Shown: positions 1 to 6,811 of the stretch, one piece after another
Layout of the letters: each line of letters begins with the position of its first letter
How positions within the stretch are numbered: position 1 is the first letter of the stretch
Assembly: GCA_903882725.1 (NCBI GenBank)
Contig: CAIRYF010000465.1
Span: 1-11,155, forward strand
Source: an uncultured Simplicispira sp.
GTDB lineage: Bacteria > Pseudomonadota > Gammaproteobacteria > Burkholderiales > Burkholderiaceae_C
DNA length: 11,155 nt
Direction: 5' to 3'
Notes under the pieces: generated by a model
Seen by the model: only the letters and a program-made list of their open reading frames with translations
What the model was told of the DNA's origin: nothing
The model's database searches: none
Position numbers and translations under genes: made by a program

Positions 1-75
1 CCCCAGGCCGTCGTCGCCCCCTGAAAATTGCCTCGCCACTGGCAGCGCATCCGGCAAGACTGACGGCATACATTT

Positions 76-603
76 ATGCCTGTCCCGGATTATCCTACCA
101 TGATGCTGCCAGTGTTGGAGTCGCTGGCGGATGGTCAACCACGCTCGGTTCGAGCAGTCGCTGAGGCGGTCGCCAAGCGGCTCAAAGTTTCAGAGGAAGA
201 ACGCGCGGAACGAATTCCTAGTGGCGGCCAGACCAAATTCCATACCAGGATTTCCTGGATCGGCGTGCATTTTGTCTATGCCCAGTTGATTACACGACCT
301 GAGCGGGGGCAGATGCAAATCACTCCCCGTGGGTTGGAGGTTTTGAAGTCGGCCCCGGCGCGGGGTGCGGTGCCAGTGGCGGGCTCTTCGCCCGTCCAAG
401 CACTGGTATCGGTTGCTGTGTTGATGGAGTTCATGGGGTTCATGGGGTTCATGGGGTTTACCACTGTCCTGTCTCCATGCGGATGGCGACTTCGCAGTCG
501 TCAAAAATTTCAAGTTTGGCAATTTTCACGCGCACGCCGCGCACGCCGGGCAGTTGCATCAGGCGCTGGGCGAGTTTGCCAATCAGGCTCTCTAACAGGT
601 TGA
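76..603 (+). pseudogene. Truncated Mrr-type restriction protein, N-terminal domain only
   Basis: Residues 1 to about 93 read like the Mrr N-terminal winged-helix domain: an opening MPVPDYPTMMLPVLESLADG, then EEERAERIPSGGQTKFHTRI, then ITPRGLEVL. In full-length Mrr proteins (about 300 residues) this domain recognises modified DNA and precedes a PD-(D/E)XK nuclease domain. Here the homology stops near position 355. The rest of the frame reads through a 9-bp tandem repeat and then antisense through the 3' end of folB, giving low-complexity, arginine-rich sequence with no nuclease motif. I see no clear ribosome binding site before the ATG. I read this as the stump of a deleted restriction gene, not a working enzyme. 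A free DNA-binding domain cannot be excluded. The identity of the N-terminal domain is fairly secure; the pseudogene status is inference. Confidence 0.6.
421..456. repeat. 9-bp tandem repeat beside the folB stop codon
   Basis: The unit TTCATGGGG occurs three times perfectly (430-456), preceded by a diverged copy, TTGATGGAG (421-429). The array ends one base before the folB stop codon (458-460, read on the minus strand), so it forms the immediate 3' flank of folB. In the truncated mrr frame on the plus strand it encodes a Met-Gly-Phe repeat. Confidence 0.85.
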
Positions 604-829
604 CGTGCTCGGCGGTGCATTCGTCAATGATGATTTGGCGCACTTTGCGGTAGTCCAGTACGTGCTCAATGTCGTCATCGCGCGGGGCCAGCGGTTGCGC
701 GCCAAGGCTCAGTTCAGCATCGACTTGGATCGGCTGGGGCGCGTTTTTTTCGTGCGCGAGGATGCCCAAGTTGGCGTTAAAGCGCAAACCGGTGAGCGTC
801 AAAATTTGGGTGCCTGCAACGTAGGTCAT
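458..829 (-). CDS. folB: Dihydroneopterin aldolase
   Basis: FolB cleaves 7,8-dihydroneopterin to 6-hydroxymethyl-7,8-dihydropterin and glycolaldehyde in cytosolic folate synthesis. The 123 residues match the family's usual length (about 120). Visible family features are LTGLRFNANLGILAHEK near residues 12-28, with Glu27 in the position of the substrate-anchoring glutamate, LDYRKV at 58-63, NLLESLIGKLA at 77-87, and a lysine near 105 (VKIAKLE) in the area of the catalytic lysine. The start is an ATG. There is no strong Shine-Dalgarno sequence, only a T-rich stretch just upstream. The gene lies 56 bases downstream of the PTR1-type reductase on the same strand, so co-transcription and a shared pterin/folate role are likely. 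Its stop codon abuts a 9-bp tandem repeat, and its 3' end overlaps the mrr remnant tail-to-tail. Confidence 0.9.
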   Translation of the reverse strand: MTYVAGTQILTLTGLRFNANLGILAHEKNAPQPIQVDAELSLGAQPLAPRDDDIEHVLDYRKVRQIIIDECTAEHVNLLESLIGKLAQRLMQLPGVRGVRVKIAKLEIFDDCEVAIRMETGQW

Positions 830-885
830 AAAAAAACAGAAAAAAGACCGATGGCCGCCAAGGCACGCACCGGAGATTGCAAAAA

Positions 886-1692
886 TTACATCAACGAAAA
901 GTCGCGCTCAAACCGCATCAGGTGCTGGCCACCATCGACCAACAAAGTAGTGCCGGTGATGGAGCGGTTCTCCAGCGCAAAGCGCACCGCGCTGGCCACG
1001 TCGGCGACGGTGGACGAGCGCCCAAGGGGGCTCAAGCGGTGCAGTGCGGCAAATTTGGCCTCGTCCAGCAGGTGGCTGGTCAGCGTCAGACCGGGGGCTA
1101 CGCCGATGACGCGCACACGCGGTGCCAGCGCCAGCGCCAGCATGGTGCCAGCAGCTTCCAGCGCGGCTTTGGACAGGGTGTAGCTGACAAAGTCGGGGTT
1201 TTGGTTCCACAGCTTTTGGTCCAGCAGGTTGACCACGGCACCTTGCACGTCGGCCTCGCCGGCGGCGGCGCGTGCTTGCAAGTGCGCGTGCAGCGCCTGC
1301 GCCAGCACGATGGGCGCGGCGGTGTTGCTGCGCAGGTGGCGCTCTAGTGCGGCGTAGCCAAAGCTGGCGGCGTCGTCGTGCTCAAACAGCGAGGCGCTGT
1401 TGACCACGGCATCGACCCGGCCAAAGTGCGCCACCACCCGCGCCAGCAGGCCGCGCACGGCAGCTTCATCGTCAAAATCTGCATCAAAATGGGCACTAGC
1501 CCTTATGTTGCTTGCGCAAGCAGCTGCGGTTTTAATAGCATCTTCTTCGGATGTGCGGTAATGCACGGCCACCTGCCAGCCGCCAGCAGCCAGCGCCAGC
1601 GCAATCTCGCGCCCCAAGCGCCGAGCGCCGCCAGTGACTAAAACCGTGCGTACAGAAGATGCAGCGGGCGCAGAACTAGGAGGGGGAGACAT
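886..1692 (-). CDS. folM: PTR1/FolM-type pteridine reductase (SDR family)
   Basis: This is a short-chain dehydrogenase of 268 residues. The dinucleotide-binding motif is TGGARRLG (20-27); an arginine after TGxx is typical of NADPH-dependent pteridine reductases (PTR1, FolM). The active site shows Asp158 (LLDQK) where most SDRs have serine, as in PTR1, plus Tyr171 and Lys175 (YTLSK). The C-terminal end has the usual GTTLLVDGG strand. By family it should reduce dihydropterins such as dihydromonapterin or dihydrofolate. The position directly before folB supports a pterin role. The ATG start gives a proline/serine/alanine-rich leader of about 13 residues. The segment at residues 51-69, between beta-strand 2 and the next DAD motif, is encoded by a copy of the dispersed repeat (1487-1540), in frame. 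The family is secure; the exact substrate is not. Confidence 0.82.
   Translation of the reverse strand: MSPPPSSAPAASSVRTVLVTGGARRLGREIALALAAGGWQVAVHYRTSEEDAIKTAAACASNIRASAHFDADFDDEAAVRGLLARVVAHFGRVDAVVNSASLFEHDDAASFGYAALERHLRSNTAAPIVLAQALHAHLQARAAAGEADVQGAVVNLLDQKLWNQNPDFVSYTLSKAALEAAGTMLALALAPRVRVIGVAPGLTLTSHLLDEAKFAALHRLSPLGRSSTVADVASAVRFALENRSITGTTLLVDGGQHLMRFERDFSLM
1487..1540 (+). repeat. Dispersed ~55-bp repeat, copy A, inside folM
   Basis: The core CTAGCCCTTATGTTG and the end AGCAGCT...AATAGCA match the copies at 3093-3147 and 9252-9307. The distance from the start of the CTAGCCCTTA motif to the ATAG motif is 39 bases in all three. This copy contains a perfect 14-bp palindrome, TGCTTGCGCAAGCA (1509-1522). 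It is translated on the minus strand as residues 51-69 of the reductase without breaking the frame. Confidence 0.75.
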
Positions 1693-1701
1693 TCAGGGAC
1701 A

Positions 1702-2847
1702 ATGTGGGCCGTGACAAAACAACCGACAAGTTTAACGACCGCCCTGCACACCCATGTTGTGCAGGCCATTCAATCCGCCGGTGGCTGGATCGGTTTTGAC
1801 CGCTTCATGGCGCTGGCGCTGTACGCGCCCGGCATGGGCTACTACGCCGGCGATCTGCCCAAATTTGGCGCCATGCCGCAGTCGGGCAGCGACTTCGTCA
1901 CCGCGCCAGAGCTGACGCCGCTGTTTGGCCAAACGCTGGCGGTGCAGGTGGCACAGGCGCTAGAGAGCACCGGCACCGACGAGGTCTGGGAATTTGGCGC
2001 TGGCTCGGGCGCGCTGGCGCTGCAGTTGCTCGATGCCCTAGCGGCGATGGGCCAAGCGCCGCGCTGCTACACCATCGTCGATCTGTCGGGCACCCTGCGC
2101 GCACGCCAGCAGCAGCTGCTGGCCGGCTACGAGGGCAAAGTGCGCTGGCTGCACGCGCTGCCCGAGCGCATGGAAGGCGTCATCGTCGGCAACGAGGTGC
2201 TGGACGCCATGCCAGTGCAGCTGCTGGCGCGCCACGGCGGCCAGGACGGCGGCGTGTGGCACGAGCGCGGTGTCGGCGTCGAAGCCGACGGCTCCTTCAT
2301 CTGGCAAGACCGCCCCACCGACCAGCGCCCGCCCATCGACATTGAAGGCCCGCACGACTATTTGACCGAGATCCATCCGCAGGCCGAAGCCTTCATCCAC
2401 ACGCTGGGCGACCGGCTGGTGCGCGGCGCGGCGTTCTTTATTGACTACGGTTTTGGCGAAGACGAGTACTACCACCCGCAGCGCCACATGGGCACGGTGA
2501 TGTGCCACCGCGCGCACCAATCAGACGACAACCCGCTGCTGGACGTGGGCCTGAAAGACATCACCGCCCACGTCAACTTCACCGCGATGGCGCTGGCGGC
2601 GCAAGACCAGCCGCTGCCGCACGGCCAAGGCTGGAGCGTGCTGGGCTACACCACGCAGGCGCACTTTTTGATCAACTGCGGCTTGCCGGAAAAAATGGAG
2701 CAACAGCCGTTAGACCAGCGTGTGCTGGCGGCCAAACTCATCATGGAGCACGAGATGGGCGAGTTCTTCAAAGTGCTGGCGCTGTGCAAAGGCGCGCCAT
2801 GGGAAGCGATTGGCTTTGCGCGCGGTGACCGCACGCACCGGCTGTGA
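1702..2847 (+). CDS. MidA/NDUFAF7-type SAM-dependent methyltransferase (DUF185)
   Basis: The 381-residue protein carries the marks of the MidA family: an N-terminal GFDRFMALALYAPGMGYYAG (31-50), FVTAPELTPLFG (65-76), the SAM-binding glycine loop EFGAGSGALALQLL (97-110), and GNEVLDAMPVQLL (163-175). The mitochondrial relative NDUFAF7 methylates an arginine of a complex I subunit; the bacterial target is not known to me, so I name only the family. The length is normal. The ATG lies 9 bases from the divergent folM start, and the purine-rich AGGAGGGGGAG at 1678-1688 lies in folM codons 2-5. A GTG nine bases further on (1711) is a possible alternative start. The stop overlaps a GTG that could start the next gene, so the two plus-strand genes are probably one transcript. 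Confidence 0.85.
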   Translation: MWAVTKQPTSLTTALHTHVVQAIQSAGGWIGFDRFMALALYAPGMGYYAGDLPKFGAMPQSGSDFVTAPELTPLFGQTLAVQVAQALESTGTDEVWEFGAGSGALALQLLDALAAMGQAPRCYTIVDLSGTLRARQQQLLAGYEGKVRWLHALPERMEGVIVGNEVLDAMPVQLLARHGGQDGGVWHERGVGVEADGSFIWQDRPTDQRPPIDIEGPHDYLTEIHPQAEAFIHTLGDRLVRGAAFFIDYGFGEDEYYHPQRHMGTVMCHRAHQSDDNPLLDVGLKDITAHVNFTAMALAAQDQPLPHGQGWSVLGYTTQAHFLINCGLPEKMEQQPLDQRVLAAKLIMEHEMGEFFKVLALCKGAPWEAIGFARGDRTHRL

Positions 2848-2873
2848 ATGCAAAGAGCACAGAAAAACACCCC

Positions 2874-3068
2874 ATGATCCGCTGGCTCATCGTTGTCTTT
2901 TTGGCGTTGGTGCTGATCAACGGCTTGACGCCGTGGCTGCGCAAATTGGGGCTGGGGCGCTTGCCGGGCGACTTTCACTTTCGCCTGTTTGGGCGCGATT
3001 GGTTTATTCCGCTGGCCAGCACCGTGCTGCTGAGTTTTGTGATCAGCCTGCTGGTGAAGTGGCTGTAG
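2874..3068 (+). CDS. DUF2905 family small membrane protein
   Basis: This protein has 64 residues from the ATG at 2874 (MIRWLIVVFLALVLINGL). It has two hydrophobic segments, residues 3-18 and about 45-63, flanking a conserved basic middle, RKLGLGRLPGDFHFRLFGRD. This is the pattern of the DUF2905 family, whose function is unknown. A GTG at 2844, overlapping the stop codon of the methyltransferase gene, would add ten residues. I prefer 2874 because family members typically begin M-[IL]-[RK]-W-[LI]. The gene probably shares a transcript with the methyltransferase gene and is followed by a hairpin-forming repeat in the convergent gap before ackA. Confidence 0.82.
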   Translation: MIRWLIVVFLALVLINGLTPWLRKLGLGRLPGDFHFRLFGRDWFIPLASTVLLSFVISLLVKWL

Positions 3069-3092
3069 CGGCTTCGCCCGGGTTTTTGGGTT

Positions 3093-3147
3093 AAATTGGC
3101 CGCTAGCCCTTATGTCGTAAGCGCTAGCAGCTCTTATTTTTATAGTG
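3093..3147 (+). repeat. Dispersed ~55-bp repeat, copy B, in a convergent gap
   Basis: This is the best-preserved copy: AAATTGGCCGCTAGCCCTTA, then TGTCG, then TAAGCGCTAGCAGCT and an AT-rich end with ATAG at 3142. It aligns with copies A and C with the same 39-base spacing from the CTAGCCCTTA core to ATAG. It lies between the ends of the DUF2905 gene and ackA. Confidence 0.8.
3102..3141 (+). terminator. Hairpin in repeat copy B, possible terminator
   Basis: Bases 3102-3112 pair with 3118-3128 (GCTAGC, one C-C mismatch, CTTA) around a 5-base loop, TGTCG. On the plus strand the stem is followed by the T-rich CTCTTATTTTT (3131-3141), as in a Rho-independent terminator for the methyltransferase/DUF2905 transcript. 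Read from the other side the downstream T-run is weaker, so ackA termination here is less likely. Confidence 0.45.
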
Positions 3148-3181
3148 AATTGTTGGCGTTGGGCAAGGGCTTGGGGCGCTC

Positions 3182-4471
3182 TTACGCCATCTCCGCCGCG
3201 ACGGCAGACTGGGCTGCAGCCATGGTGTGCCCGCTGTGCGAGGTGTGCGAGGTGTGCGAGGTGTGCGAGGTGTGAGAGGTGCCCTGACCAATCAGGCGCG
3301 CGGCTTCGCGGGCGGCCACGCGGCCTTCGTCGGTTGGCACCACCCACACTTCAACCAAGCTGCCCGCCGCGTGGATGGGCTGCGCGCCCAAGTCGGCGCT
3401 GGCTTGGGCATTGCGCACCGGGTCCATCTGCACGCCCAGCCAGCCCAAACGCTCGCACACTTGCGCGCGCAGCACGCTGTCGTTCTCACCAATGCCACCG
3501 CTGAAGGCCAGCACATCAAGGCCGCCCAAGCAGGCCACCAAAGCGCCGGTTTCGCGCACTACGCGGTGTGTGAACTGGTCAATGGCGCGCTGCGCGTCGT
3601 CCGAGCCATCGCTGCGCAGACGGCGCATATCGGCAGAAATGCCCGACACGCCCAGCAGGCCGCTTTGTTTGTAGAGCAGCTTTTCAATCTGCCCATGCGT
3701 CCAGCCTTGCTCCATCAGGTACAGCGGCACACCGGCGTCGAGCGCGCCACTGCGCGTGCCCATCATCAAGCCATCCAGCGCTGAAAAGCCCATGGTGGTG
3801 GCGCAACTTTGGGCGTTGTTGGCACCGCACAGGCTGGCACCGTTGCCCAAGTGGGCCATCAACACCCGGCCACGCGCGCGCTGCGAGTGCTGCAGCAGCT
3901 CATCCATGATGAATTGGTACGACAGGCCATGAAAGCCGTAGCGGCGCACCCCTTGCGCGGCCAGCGACTGCGGCAAGGCAAAGGCGTAATCGACCTCGGG
4001 CAAAGTGGCGTGAAAAGCGGTGTCAAAACACGCTACCTGCGGCAAGTCTGGAAAGGCTTGACGGAAAGAGCGCACGCCCTCTAGGTTGTGCGGCTGGTGC
4101 AGCGGTGCCAGCGAGTTCAGGCGCGACAGGCGCTCTAGCACCTCGTCGGTGACCAGCACGCTTTCGCGAAACTCCTGGCCGCCATGCACTACGCGGTGTG
4201 CCACGGCAATGATGGCTGGCGCGCCTTGCAGGCCAGCCAGCAGCGTGCGCAAGTGCTCTAGTGCCTGAACAAAAGCGCTTCTGTCTGGCGACAGCGTCAA
4301 CGCCTGGCAGTGGCGCTCACCGGCAAATTTCCAGCCAATTTCGGGCGTACCGTCGGGTTCCAGTCCTTGGATATTGCCCGTCAGTACACTGGCCTGCACT
4401 TCACCAGCGTGCAGCGGGTGCAGAGAAAATTTCAGCGAGGATGAACCCGCGTTGACAGCAAGAATAGCCAT
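3182..4471 (-). CDS. ackA: Acetate kinase
   Basis: The enzyme converts acetyl (or short acyl) phosphate and ADP to the acid and ATP. ASKHA-fold motifs are intact: VNAGSSSLKF (6-15), HRVVHGG with Arg93, FDTAFH (149-154) holding the catalytic aspartate, YGFHG (178-182), HLGNGAS (207-213), GTRSGALDAG near 238-247, and FSGGIGEN (323-330). The normal family end, PTDEGRVAAREAARLI, lies at 379-394. After it comes a tail of about 35 residues with the tripeptide Thr-Ser-His repeated (398-411) and then an alanine-rich end, encoded by a 9-bp tandem repeat. The tail lies beyond the usual fold and is unlikely to be catalytic. The gene is last in a same-strand series, 24 bases after the MaoC-Pta gene, with AAAGG about 9 bases before the ATG. 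Butyrate or propionate as the true substrate is possible. Confidence 0.93.
   Translation of the reverse strand: MAILAVNAGSSSLKFSLHPLHAGEVQASVLTGNIQGLEPDGTPEIGWKFAGERHCQALTLSPDRSAFVQALEHLRTLLAGLQGAPAIIAVAHRVVHGGQEFRESVLVTDEVLERLSRLNSLAPLHQPHNLEGVRSFRQAFPDLPQVACFDTAFHATLPEVDYAFALPQSLAAQGVRRYGFHGLSYQFIMDELLQHSQRARGRVLMAHLGNGASLCGANNAQSCATTMGFSALDGLMMGTRSGALDAGVPLYLMEQGWTHGQIEKLLYKQSGLLGVSGISADMRRLRSDGSDDAQRAIDQFTHRVVRETGALVACLGGLDVLAFSGGIGENDSVLRAQVCERLGWLGVQMDPVRNAQASADLGAQPIHAAGSLVEVWVVPTDEGRVAAREAARLIGQGTSHTSHTSHTSHTSHSGHTMAAAQSAVAAEMA
3235..3279. repeat. 9-bp tandem repeat in the 3' end of ackA
   Basis: The unit TGTGCGAGG occurs four times perfectly (3235-3270), followed by a one-mismatch copy, TGTGAGAGG (3271-3279). 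On the coding (minus) strand it reads as Ser-His-Thr repeats near the C-terminus of acetate kinase. Because the unit is three codons long, changes in copy number would keep the frame. Confidence 0.9.
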
Positions 4472-4495
4472 AGCGTTGAGCCTTTTTGAGTCTTT

Positions 4496-5938
4496 TCAGT
4501 CTTTGAGCAATGCTGCTGCGCGCAAAGTGCGCTCGCGGCGGGCGTCGTAAGCGGCCAGCACCGCCAGCAGCGCCGAAGCAACGCGGGCGCTTGGGCCGTC
4601 AGCACGGCTGGTCAAAGCGATTGGCACGCGCGCGCCAAGCACCAAACCCGCGCCGGTAGCGCCACCCAGATATTCGAGCTGCTTGGCCAACATATTGCCG
4701 CTCTCCAAATCAGGCACGGCCAGGATGTCAGCGTGGCCAGCCACCACCGAGGTGATGTGCTTGATCTCTGCCGCTTCGGCCGAGATAGCGTTGTCAAACG
4801 CCAACGGGCCATCCAAGATGCCGCCTTGAATTTGACCGCGATCGGCCATCTTGCACAGTGCAGCAGCATCCAAGGTGGATGGAATGTGGGCGCTGACGGT
4901 TTCAACTGCCGACAAAATCGCTACCTTGGGCACATCCACGCCCATGACGCGGGCGAAGTCGATAGCGTTTTGAATGATGTCAACCTTTTCGGCCAGCGTG
5001 GGGCGAATGTTCAGGGCGGCATCCGTGATCAACAAAGGCTTGGGGTACAGCGGCACGTCAAAGCGAAAGACGTGCGACATCCGCCGACCGGTGCGCAGCG
5101 ATGGCTCGGCCAAGATGGCTTTGAGCATTTCATCGGTGTGCAGGCTGCCTTTCATGATGACTTCGACTTCGCCGCGTGCGGCCATGCTGGCGGCTTTTTG
5201 GGCAGCAGCGTGGCTGTGTTCGACATCAATAATTTCCACTCCATCAAGGTCGATGCCAGCTTCAGCAGCAACAAAGCGGATGCGCTTGGCTGGGCCAATC
5301 AGCACCGGTACGATCAGGTCGTAACGGGCCGAATCCATGGCACCGCTGAGTGAGCCGGTATCGCAAGGATGTACCACCGCGCAGCGCACAGCTTCTTTGC
5401 CTGCGGCCAGCGCCAGCAGTTCTTTGAAGCGCATCTCAGGATCGAACAGCTGGATTTGTGGTGCGTTGATCTTGGGGATGCGTACTTTTTCGGTCGGCGG
5501 CATGACGCGCGCCGTGCCGTGCAGCACGACTGCACCCTTTTGGTTGGTGACTTGGCAGTCCAGCTCGATGCGTTTTTTCTCGTCGTCTTTGCTGATCACT
5601 GTGGCTGTCACCGTCAGCGTGTCGCCAATGCGCACTGGCTTGACGAACTTTAGGTTCTGCTCAAGGTAAATGGTGCCGGGGCCGGGAAACTGAGTGCCCA
5701 GCAGTGCCGAAATCAGCGCGCCGCCCCACATACCGTGGGCAATCACGCCGTGAAACAGGGTGTCGTTGGCGTATTCGACGTTGAGGTGGGCTGGGTTGGT
5801 ATCGCCAGAGACAGCGGCAAACGCTTGAATATCGGCTTGCGTCAGGGTGCGCAGCAAACGCGCGCTTTGGCCGATGGACAGCTCGTCATAGGTAACGTTT
5901 TCAAGCCACTCAACTTCTTGGTTCAAATTCATGTTCAT
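4496..5938 (-). CDS. Bifunctional MaoC enoyl-CoA hydratase / phosphate acetyltransferase
   Basis: This is a fusion of 480 residues. Residues about 10-145 are a MaoC hot-dog domain with the hydratase-2 motif SGDTNPAH (44-51) and IAHGMWGGAL, expected to hydrate trans-2-enoyl-CoA to (R)-3-hydroxyacyl-CoA. Residues about 165-480 are a phosphotransacetylase/phosphate butyryltransferase-type domain: VLIGPAKRI, MKGSLHTDEML, MSHVFRFDVP, a run ending LGGATGAGLVLGA, and LTSRAD with Arg445. It transfers an acyl group from CoA to phosphate, feeding the kinase encoded just downstream. I chose the ATG at 5938; an ATG at 5932 is also possible. The frame extends upstream only to a TTG at 5965, which lacks a ribosome binding site. 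The gap to fabI is 65 bases. Fusions of this type are known and annotated in other proteobacteria. The acyl chain preference cannot be read from the sequence. Confidence 0.9.
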   Translation of the reverse strand: MNMNLNQEVEWLENVTYDELSIGQSARLLRTLTQADIQAFAAVSGDTNPAHLNVEYANDTLFHGVIAHGMWGGALISALLGTQFPGPGTIYLEQNLKFVKPVRIGDTLTVTATVISKDDEKKRIELDCQVTNQKGAVVLHGTARVMPPTEKVRIPKINAPQIQLFDPEMRFKELLALAAGKEAVRCAVVHPCDTGSLSGAMDSARYDLIVPVLIGPAKRIRFVAAEAGIDLDGVEIIDVEHSHAAAQKAASMAARGEVEVIMKGSLHTDEMLKAILAEPSLRTGRRMSHVFRFDVPLYPKPLLITDAALNIRPTLAEKVDIIQNAIDFARVMGVDVPKVAILSAVETVSAHIPSTLDAAALCKMADRGQIQGGILDGPLAFDNAISAEAAEIKHITSVVAGHADILAVPDLESGNMLAKQLEYLGGATGAGLVLGARVPIALTSRADGPSARVASALLAVLAAYDARRERTLRAAALLKD

Positions 5939-5982
5939 AGGATATTTTTTAGACAACAGATACAAAAATAAAAATCAGGCCG

Positions 5983-6009
5983 CGATCAATCAGATCAGCC
6001 AGATCAGCC
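5983..6009. repeat. Short 9-bp tandem repeat across the fabI stop codon
   Basis: AGATCAGCC is present twice in tandem (5992-6000, 6001-6009), preceded by a degenerate unit, CGATCAATC (5983-5991, three mismatches). The fabI stop codon (6004-6006, minus strand) lies inside the last unit, so the array covers the end of the gene and its 3' flank. Confidence 0.6.
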
Positions 6010-6783
6010 CATGGCGTGGCAGCCACCATCGACATAAATCGTCTGACCGGTCATGCCAGACGCAGCGTCAGAGCACAAGAAGCTGCACAGTTGGGCGATT
6101 TCTTCAAGCTGTACCAAACGGCCCAGTGGCGCTTTGCGCACAGCGTTGGCCATCAGCTCATCAAAGTCGGCAATGCCCGAAGCGGCGCGCGTCAAGATAG
6201 GGCCGGGGGAGACGGCATGGACGCGGATGCGCTGTGGGCCCAGCTCCATTGCCATGTAGCGCACCATCGATTCCAGTGCAGCTTTGACCGGGCCCATCAC
6301 ACCGTAGTTGGGCACGGCTTCGTCAGCGCCGAGGTAAGTCATGCTCAACATACTGCCGCCGTTGGGCATATGCGGTGCGCACAGCTTGGCCAGTTGGGCA
6401 AAGGAGTGGCACGACACTGTCATGGCGCGGGCAAAACCGGCGCTGGAGCTGTCGATCACTTGGCCGTGCAAGTCGGCCAGTGGTGCCCAAGCAATCGAAT
6501 GGATGACAAAGTCCAAGTGACCTAAATGCTCGACGGCTTTGGCCACAAAATTTTCCAACTCACCTTCTTGCTCTACGTCGCAGCTCACCAGCTCTACGCC
6601 AATGGGGTTGGTCAGCGGCTCAACAAAGCGGCGTGCCTTCTCGTTCAGACACGACACCACGACTTGGGCACCCATGGCGTGGGCCATTTGGGTGCAACCC
6701 CAAGCAATGCTGTGTTCGTTGGCCAGACCCAGGATGAGTCCTTTTTTGCCTGCTAGGCTGAAGGGAGAAGTATTGAGCGTCAT
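6004..6783 (-). CDS. fabI: FabI-family enoyl reductase (NADH-dependent)
   Basis: This 259-residue protein is the normal length for FabI. It has the cofactor loop GLANEHSIAWG (19-29), the HSIAWAP strand (95-101), Tyr150 and Tyr160 with Lys167 (YGVMGPVK) in the Y-x6-K active-site arrangement, VSPGPILTRAASGI, and the end GQTIYVDGG. FabI reduces enoyl-ACP in fatty acid elongation and is a drug target of triclosan in other species. It lies between PHA genes and a hydratase-phosphotransacetylase gene rather than in a fatty acid synthesis cluster. It may therefore be a second copy working on enoyl-CoA such as crotonyl-CoA; that is inference. The ATG has a GGAG sequence 11 bases upstream. The region before it carries three palindromes, and a likely terminator closes the preceding gene. 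Confidence 0.88.
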   Translation of the reverse strand: MTLNTSPFSLAGKKGLILGLANEHSIAWGCTQMAHAMGAQVVVSCLNEKARRFVEPLTNPIGVELVSCDVEQEGELENFVAKAVEHLGHLDFVIHSIAWAPLADLHGQVIDSSSAGFARAMTVSCHSFAQLAKLCAPHMPNGGSMLSMTYLGADEAVPNYGVMGPVKAALESMVRYMAMELGPQRIRVHAVSPGPILTRAASGIADFDELMANAVRKAPLGRLVQLEEIAQLCSFLCSDAASGMTGQTIYVDGGCHAMG

Positions 6784-6811
6784 AGATTGAAAAACTCCAA
6801 AAAAGCCAAGC

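Noticed and set aside
421..456. Tandem repeat as a CRISPR array
   Set aside because: The unit is 9 bp with no spacers and no cas-like genes nearby.
605..1347. Plus-strand open frames at 605-1183 and 877-1347
   Set aside because: They lie antisense to folB and folM, have no recognisable domain, and reflect the GC-rich third-position bias of the real minus-strand genes.
3069..3087. GC-rich stretch with TTTTT directly after the DUF2905 stop as a terminator
   Set aside because: Only three base pairs (GGC-TTC-GCC) can form before the T-run; the hairpin of repeat copy B just downstream is much stronger.
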